Shown in pieces: positions 6,004 to 9,418 of a DNA stretch of 9,418 nucleotides. The first letter of the stretch is position 1; every line of letters begins with the position of its first letter. Location of the stretch: assembly GCA_964236445.1 (NCBI GenBank), contig CAXSDR010000119.1:1-9418 (forward strand), written 5' to 3'. The position numbers and the translations under genes were made by a program. Source of the stretch: CAXSDR01 sp964236445 (GTDB lineage Bacteria; Actinomycetota; Actinomycetes; Motilibacterales; Motilibacteraceae). The notes under the pieces are model-generated. The model did no database searches. It saw only the letters and a list, made by a program, of their open reading frames with translations, and was not told where the DNA came from.

Positions 6004-7047
6004 TCATCCAGCCGCGGCAGGCACCGGTCCTGTCGAACCACGCACGACGAGCTCGGTGGCGAGCTCCACGTGCAGCGCCTCGAGAGTGTGGCGTTCCAGC
6101 ATGCGCATGAGCTGGGTGACCGCCATGCGACCCATCTCTTGCAGGGGCTGACGGACGGTGGTCAGCATGGGCCAGGTCGCTGTGGCGAGGTCGATGTCGT
6201 CGAAGCCCGCGATCGACAGGTCCTCAGGCACGCGCAGCCCCCGCTCATGCGCCGCCTGCATCGCCCCGACAGCGGCCTTGTCGTTGAACCCCACGAGAGC
6301 GGTGGGGCGCTCCGGGAGGTCGAGCAGCTCGCAGGCGGCGCGATAACCCCACTGCGCGGTCGCCTCGACGCTGCGGATCAGCTCGGGTGGCTGGAGGTAG
6401 CCGACTTCGGCAAGCGCAGCGGAGTGTCCCGACAGGCGGGCGTCGCTCGCCGTCCACGTCTGCGGTCCGGCGATGAGGCCCATGCGTCGATGGCCGCGTG
6501 CCACCAGGTGTGAAGTCATGCTCCGAGCCCCGGCGAAGTGTGCGGCCGACACGGCGGAGATGTCTCGGGGCAGCGGCGTCCGCGGGTCGACCACGACGAA
6601 CGGGAAGCCCCGTGCCTGCAAGCGCACGAGCTCGATGCTCGACTCGGGCGGCAGGATCATGATCGCGGAGCCGACACCGGGGCGGTCCGGGATGTTCGAC
6701 AGCAGTGCGGCCTCCTGGCTCGCCTCTCCCGCGTTGAGCACGAGCTGCCTGCCGTGCAGTTCCAGGGTCTCGGCGATCGAGGAGACGATCAAACCGAAGT
6801 AGTCGGTCAGCAGGTAAGGGCAGCGCACATACACCGCCGCCTCGACCTGGGGGGCGGCTCGCCCCCGCGCACTGCGAGGTCCTGGCGCCTGGGTTCCTAG
6901 CCTGTCGACCGCCTGACGCACCAGCTGCCGCGTGTGTGGCGCGACGTTTGCGTGGTCGTTGAGAACCCTCGAGACGGTGGCGATCGAAAGACCGGTCTCG
7001 GCAGCGACGTCACGGACCGTCGCTCGCGCGCTCGAAGATCTCGTCAT
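6004..7047 (-). CDS. LacI-family transcriptional regulator
   Basis: 347 residues. ATG at 7045-7047 with GGAAGG about 10 bases upstream. The N-terminal helix-turn-helix covers residues 10-50 (TVRDVAAETGLSIATVSRVL, 10-29). A periplasmic-binding-protein-like sugar domain follows (about 70-340), with DYFGLIVSSI (82-91), LVARGHRRMGLIAGP (181-195), GFNDKAAVGAM (253-263) and SIAGFDDIDLA (278-288). It probably represses the divergent GH30 genes and is released by a sugar from the degraded polymer. The linker between the domains is unusual. Most relatives have a Y-x-P-N-x-x-A-R-x-L hinge helix; here it reads GTQAPGPRSARGR (51-63), so the Tyr, the Pro-Asn pair and the minor-groove leucine (A60) are not conserved. 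No frameshift is visible there. Its start is 140 bases from the GH30 start, and a CpG-centred palindrome lies between them. Confidence 0.95.
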   Translation of the reverse strand: MTRSSSARATVRDVAAETGLSIATVSRVLNDHANVAPHTRQLVRQAVDRLGTQAPGPRSARGRAAPQVEAAVYVRCPYLLTDYFGLIVSSIAETLELHGRQLVLNAGEASQEAALLSNIPDRPGVGSAIMILPPESSIELVRLQARGFPFVVVDPRTPLPRDISAVSAAHFAGARSMTSHLVARGHRRMGLIAGPQTWTASDARLSGHSAALAEVGYLQPPELIRSVEATAQWGYRAACELLDLPERPTALVGFNDKAAVGAMQAAHERGLRVPEDLSIAGFDDIDLATATWPMLTTVRQPLQEMGRMAVTQLMRMLERHTLEALHVELATELVVRGSTGPVPAAAG

Positions 7048-7072
7048 CTCTTGACATCCTTCCTTTCCGCTG

Positions 7073-7078
7073 ATTATC
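7073..7078 (-). promoter_or_regulatory. Candidate -10 box of lacI
   Basis: On the minus strand this reads GATAAT, one mismatch from TATAAT, in an otherwise GC-rich context. It would start transcription about 20 bases before the lacI ATG, leaving room for the GGAAGG ribosome-binding site. No good -35 is visible at normal spacing. The operator-like palindrome lies 6 bases upstream of the box. Confidence 0.45.
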
Positions 7079-7084
7079 TCCCCG

Positions 7085-7094
7085 GGAACGTTCC
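7085..7094. promoter_or_regulatory. Candidate LacI-family operator
   Basis: GGAACGTTCC is a perfect 10-bp palindrome with a central CpG, the usual form of LacI/GalR-family operators. It lies between divergent lacI (37 bases from its ATG) and GH30 (93 bases from its ATG). It is placed between the -35 and -10 regions of the inferred lacI promoter, which suits autorepression. Control of GH30 would follow if its promoter overlaps the same region; no clear GH30 promoter is seen. Confidence 0.6.
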
Positions 7095-7171
7095 ATTGTG
7101 TTCCAACCTGTTACATCTGTCAGCCCGACACGACGATCCCCGGCGCCGTGTTGTGACACCAGGGTCAACTG

Positions 7172-7181
7172 CTCCTAGGAG
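7172..7181 (+). promoter_or_regulatory. Palindrome containing the GH30 ribosome-binding site
   Basis: CTCCTAGGAG is a perfect 10-bp palindrome whose right half is the AGGAG Shine-Dalgarno, 6 bases before the GH30 ATG. The left half CTCCT is itself anti-Shine-Dalgarno in sequence. With no loop bases it cannot form a full intramolecular hairpin, so a translational effect is uncertain. A DNA site is possible. Confidence 0.35.
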
Positions 7182-7187
7182 TCTGCA

Positions 7188-9149
7188 ATGAGAGCCCATC
7201 TATCCACCGCTGCAGCGGCCCTCTCGGTTGCCGCGCTCGGTCTGGTCAGCCTCAACATGGCGCAGGCGGCAACCGCCGCACCTGCGGCCACGCCGGGCGC
7301 CGCTCATGTCTGGATCACCACGCCCGACGGCTCGCTCAAGATGAGCGACCAGGGAACGGTGCCGTTCACGAGCGACGTCCCGACCGTTCCGACGGTCGTG
7401 GTCGACCCGAGCCGCACCTTCCAGACCATGACGGGCTTCGGCGCCTCCATCACGGACTCTTCGGCATCAGTGCTCTACGGTCTCTCGGCCGCGGCGCGGG
7501 CCGCGACGATGCGTGACCTGTTCGACCCTGTGAACGGCGACGGCTTGAGCATGCTGCGCCAACCGATCGGCGCGTCCGACTTCGTGGCCACGCAGGACTA
7601 CACCTACGACGACCTGCCCGCCGGGGCCACGGACTACCGGCAGAGCAAGTTCTCGATCGCGCACGACGAGGCGCAGATCCTGCCGCTGTTGCGCGAAGCC
7701 AAGCGCCTCAACCCCCAGCTCACCGTCATGGCCACGCCGTGGAGCCCGCCGGCGTGGATGAAGACGAGCGGGTCGCTCGTAGGCGGCAAGCTCATCGACG
7801 ACCCCAAGATCTATAACTCGTACGCGCTGTATCTCCTGCGCTTCATCGAGGCCTATCGCGCGGCAGGCGTGCCCGTCGACCTGATCAGCGTGCAGAACGA
7901 ACCGCAGAACCGCACCCCGAGCGGCTATCCCGGCACCGACCTGTCGGCTGCCCAGGAAGCCAAGGTCATCGAGAAGCTCGGCTCCCTGTTGCGCGGCGCC
8001 CACCTGCACACCAAGATCCTCGCCTATGACCACAACTGGATGGAGCACCCGAACGACGCGGCGGTGACGCCCCCCGACGAGGTGTCCGAGATCAACCGCT
8101 ATCCCCAGGCGGTGCTCGACTCGCCGGCCCGTCACTGGATCTCCGGTGTCGCTTTCCACTGCTACTACGGCGACCCCAGCGCCATGACGGCGCTGCACAA
8201 GCTGTACCCCACCGAGGACATCTACTTCACCGAGTGCTCGGGCAGCGTGTCCGGTGTTCCGGCCAACACCTTCTCTGACACGCTCAAGTGGCACACCCGC
8301 AACCTCGTGATCGGTGCCACTCGCAACTGGGCCAAATCGGTGGTCAACTGGAACCTCGCGCTCGACCCCACCGGCGGCCCGCACGTCGGCGGTTGCGGCA
8401 CCTGCACCGCCGTTGTCACGGTGGCGCCGGACGGCAACGTCACCCGCAACGCGGAGTACTACACGCTGGGCCACCTCAGCCGCTTCGTGAAGCCAGGCGC
8501 CGTGCGCATCGCGAGCACCTCGTTCGGCACCGTCGGCTGGAACGGTCAGGTCATGGACGTGACATTCCGCAACCCGGACGGCTCGACCGTGATGGTGGCC
8601 CACAACGAGAACGACAACCCGCAGTCGTTCGCCGTCAGTGAGAACGGCAAAGCTTTCACCTACAACCTTCCCGGCGGGGCGCTCGCGACATTCGTCTGGG
8701 GCGGCGCTGGCACCAACACCTCGCACCTGCGCCAGCTCGACCCGTCGGACTGGAAGATCACGGGAATGCCGACAGGCCCGGACAATCCCTGCTGCGCCGG
8801 TGACGTCCTGGCGAACGCGATCGATGACGACGCGTCTACCCGCTACTCCTCCGGTGCCTCGCAGGCGCCCGGGCAGTACATCACGGTCGACCTGGGCAGC
8901 CGCGAAGAAGTGACGAAGTTCGTCGTCGACACCGGCGCCAGCACCGGGGACTTCCCGCGTGGCTACGCCGTGCAGACGAGCACGAACGGCCGCGACTGGA
9001 AGCCTGCCGTCACCGGAGTCGGCTCCGGAGAGTTCGCGACGGTCTCGCTGAGTGGTGCCCGAATCCGCTACATTCGCTTCACCCTGACGGAGGCGAATGG
9101 CAGCTGGTGGTCTGTCGCCGACGTACGTGCGTACGTCGCGGGTCGTTGA
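7188..9149 (+). CDS. Secreted GH30-family glycoside hydrolase with C-terminal F5/8-type (CBM32-like) domain
   Basis: 653 residues, ATG with AGGAG 6 bases upstream. A signal peptide is likely: a hydrophobic core (9-22) and Ala-rich cleavage candidates around residues 27-31. The GH30 (β/α)8 barrel starts near TMTGFGASITDSSA (80-93) and includes TPWSPPAWMKTSG (183-195). The acid/base glutamate is E238 in SVQNEPQN, and the nucleophile is E349 in IYFTECSGS. C403 and C406 in GGCGTC may form a disulfide. The small β-sandwich that accompanies GH30 barrels follows (about 435-505). Residues about 530-650 form an F5/8 type C fold with ANAIDDDASTRYSSG, GQYITVDLG and a C-terminal IRFTLTEANGSWWSVADVR. GH30 enzymes cut β-linked glucosides, xylans, β-1,6-glucans or β-1,6-galactans by a retaining mechanism. 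The subfamily, and so the substrate, cannot be fixed here. The enzyme is probably extracellular, adhering to polymer through its C-terminal domain, and probably under the divergent LacI repressor. Confidence 0.95.
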   Translation: MRAHLSTAAAALSVAALGLVSLNMAQAATAAPAATPGAAHVWITTPDGSLKMSDQGTVPFTSDVPTVPTVVVDPSRTFQTMTGFGASITDSSASVLYGLSAAARAATMRDLFDPVNGDGLSMLRQPIGASDFVATQDYTYDDLPAGATDYRQSKFSIAHDEAQILPLLREAKRLNPQLTVMATPWSPPAWMKTSGSLVGGKLIDDPKIYNSYALYLLRFIEAYRAAGVPVDLISVQNEPQNRTPSGYPGTDLSAAQEAKVIEKLGSLLRGAHLHTKILAYDHNWMEHPNDAAVTPPDEVSEINRYPQAVLDSPARHWISGVAFHCYYGDPSAMTALHKLYPTEDIYFTECSGSVSGVPANTFSDTLKWHTRNLVIGATRNWAKSVVNWNLALDPTGGPHVGGCGTCTAVVTVAPDGNVTRNAEYYTLGHLSRFVKPGAVRIASTSFGTVGWNGQVMDVTFRNPDGSTVMVAHNENDNPQSFAVSENGKAFTYNLPGGALATFVWGGAGTNTSHLRQLDPSDWKITGMPTGPDNPCCAGDVLANAIDDDASTRYSSGASQAPGQYITVDLGSREEVTKFVVDTGASTGDFPRGYAVQTSTNGRDWKPAVTGVGSGEFATVSLSGARIRYIRFTLTEANGSWWSVADVRAYVAGR

Positions 9150-9191
9150 CCACCGGCTCCATCTTGCCGAGCGCAGCAGCACTTGTGCCAC

Positions 9192-9213
9192 GGCAGCCGG
9201 GTCCCCGGCTGCC
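9192..9213 (+). promoter_or_regulatory. Strong hairpin between the tandem GH30 genes
   Basis: GGCAGCCGGG, TC, CCCGGCTGCC: perfect 10-bp arms, realistically a 9-bp GC-rich stem with a GTCC tetraloop. It is followed by TCCCCCC, not a U-tract. It starts 43 bases after the first GH30 stop and ends 22 bases before the second GH30 ATG. Possible roles are partial termination, mRNA stabilisation of the upstream gene, or a processing site that sets unequal expression. Confidence 0.55.
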
Positions 9214-9220
9214 TCCCCCC

Positions 9221-9232
9221 GTACTGGAGTAC
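9221..9232 (+). promoter_or_regulatory. Palindrome containing the second GH30 ribosome-binding site
   Basis: GTACT, GG, AGTAC: a perfect interrupted palindrome in which GGAG is the Shine-Dalgarno for the ATG at 9235. Together with CTCCTAGGAG before the first GH30 gene, both tandem genes have their ribosome-binding site inside a palindrome. Confidence 0.35.
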
Positions 9233-9234
9233 TC

Positions 9235-9418
9235 ATGACTTTGTTCCTACCCCGTCGCGGCCGACGACTGTCGGCTGCGGCGGCGATCACCCTGTCGGGA
9301 TCCCTGGCCGCCTTCGGACTTCTCGCTTCGCCCAGCGCGCATGCAGCCGGTGAAACGGTCAATGTGTGGCTCACGACGACCGACGATGGTGGGGGGCGCA
9401 ACGTCACCCGTGGTCTGC
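9235..9418 (+). CDS. Second secreted GH30-like glycoside hydrolase, N-terminal part (cut by window end)
   Basis: 61 residues are visible, with GGAG 5-6 bases before the ATG. The start MTLFLPRRGRRL gives a basic n-region, followed by a hydrophobic core (about 13-31). AHA at 35-37 precedes a likely signal peptidase I site. The mature start ETVNVWLTTTDDGGGRNVTR (40-59) resembles the N-termini of secreted GH30 enzymes, and it parallels AAHVWITTPDGSL of the preceding protein. This suggests a second member of the same family or a close relative. The catalytic residues are beyond the window, so the assignment rests on the short leader and context. It follows the first GH30 gene after 85 bases on the same strand and is probably in the same LacI-controlled unit, with a strong hairpin between them. 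Confidence 0.75.
   Translation, partial: MTLFLPRRGRRLSAAAAITLSGSLAAFGLLASPSAHAAGETVNVWLTTTDDGGGRNVTRGL

Noticed and set aside
7467..9407. Minus-strand open frame of 646 codons opposite the GH30 gene
   Set aside because: It is a GC-rich antisense shadow. Its translation is low in complexity, rich in Arg, Val and Gly, and has no family motif, while the plus strand has a complete catalytic GH30 protein.

Overview
The window is GC-rich DNA, densely coding on both strands, with GTG/ATG starts and long antisense shadow frames. The protein families fit a high-GC actinobacterium (Actinomycetota). The genus cannot be set from the sequence alone. No tRNA, rRNA, CRISPR array, transposase or integrase is visible.

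Left part (1-2777): the end of a CYTH-domain protein is followed closely by an intact DUF6817 gene, both on +. Next comes a decayed fragment of an MMPL-family membrane transporter, with an in-frame stop and at least four frame switches. It ends tail to tail, overlapping by 4 bases, with a complete class II Fic-domain protein with a C-terminal winged helix (- strand). A perfect 16-bp direct repeat flanks the transporter remnant: one copy covers the DUF6817 stop codon and the other lies inside fic. A perfect 8-bp inverted repeat lies just upstream of fic.

Middle part (2778-5955): a 14-TM-type DHA2 drug/proton antiporter and an HNH endonuclease are both on -. The 277-bp gap between them (4284-4560) holds a 7-bp palindrome, a weak hairpin and no gene. 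The HNH gene is divergent from a thioredoxin gene with a WCGPC active site. Their shared 123-bp region holds two inverted repeats, one a perfect 9-bp hairpin.

Right part (5956-9418): a LacI-family regulator gene (-) is divergent from a secreted GH30 glycoside hydrolase gene with a C-terminal F5/8-type carbohydrate-binding domain. A second secreted GH30-like gene follows in tandem and is cut by the window end. The 140-bp intergenic region holds a perfect palindrome with a central CpG (GGAACGTTCC), the expected shape of a LacI-family operator. It lies directly upstream of a -10-like box for lacI. The likely picture is a sugar-inducible polysaccharide-degradation locus controlled by the divergent repressor.

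Most of the window is ordinary actinobacterial content. The points most worth a second look are the non-canonical hinge of the LacI protein beside its candidate operator, the tandem GH30 genes with structured leaders, the stand-alone HNH protein that may recognise modified DNA, and the repeat-flanked MMPL remnant. I did not find a convincing wholly new system.
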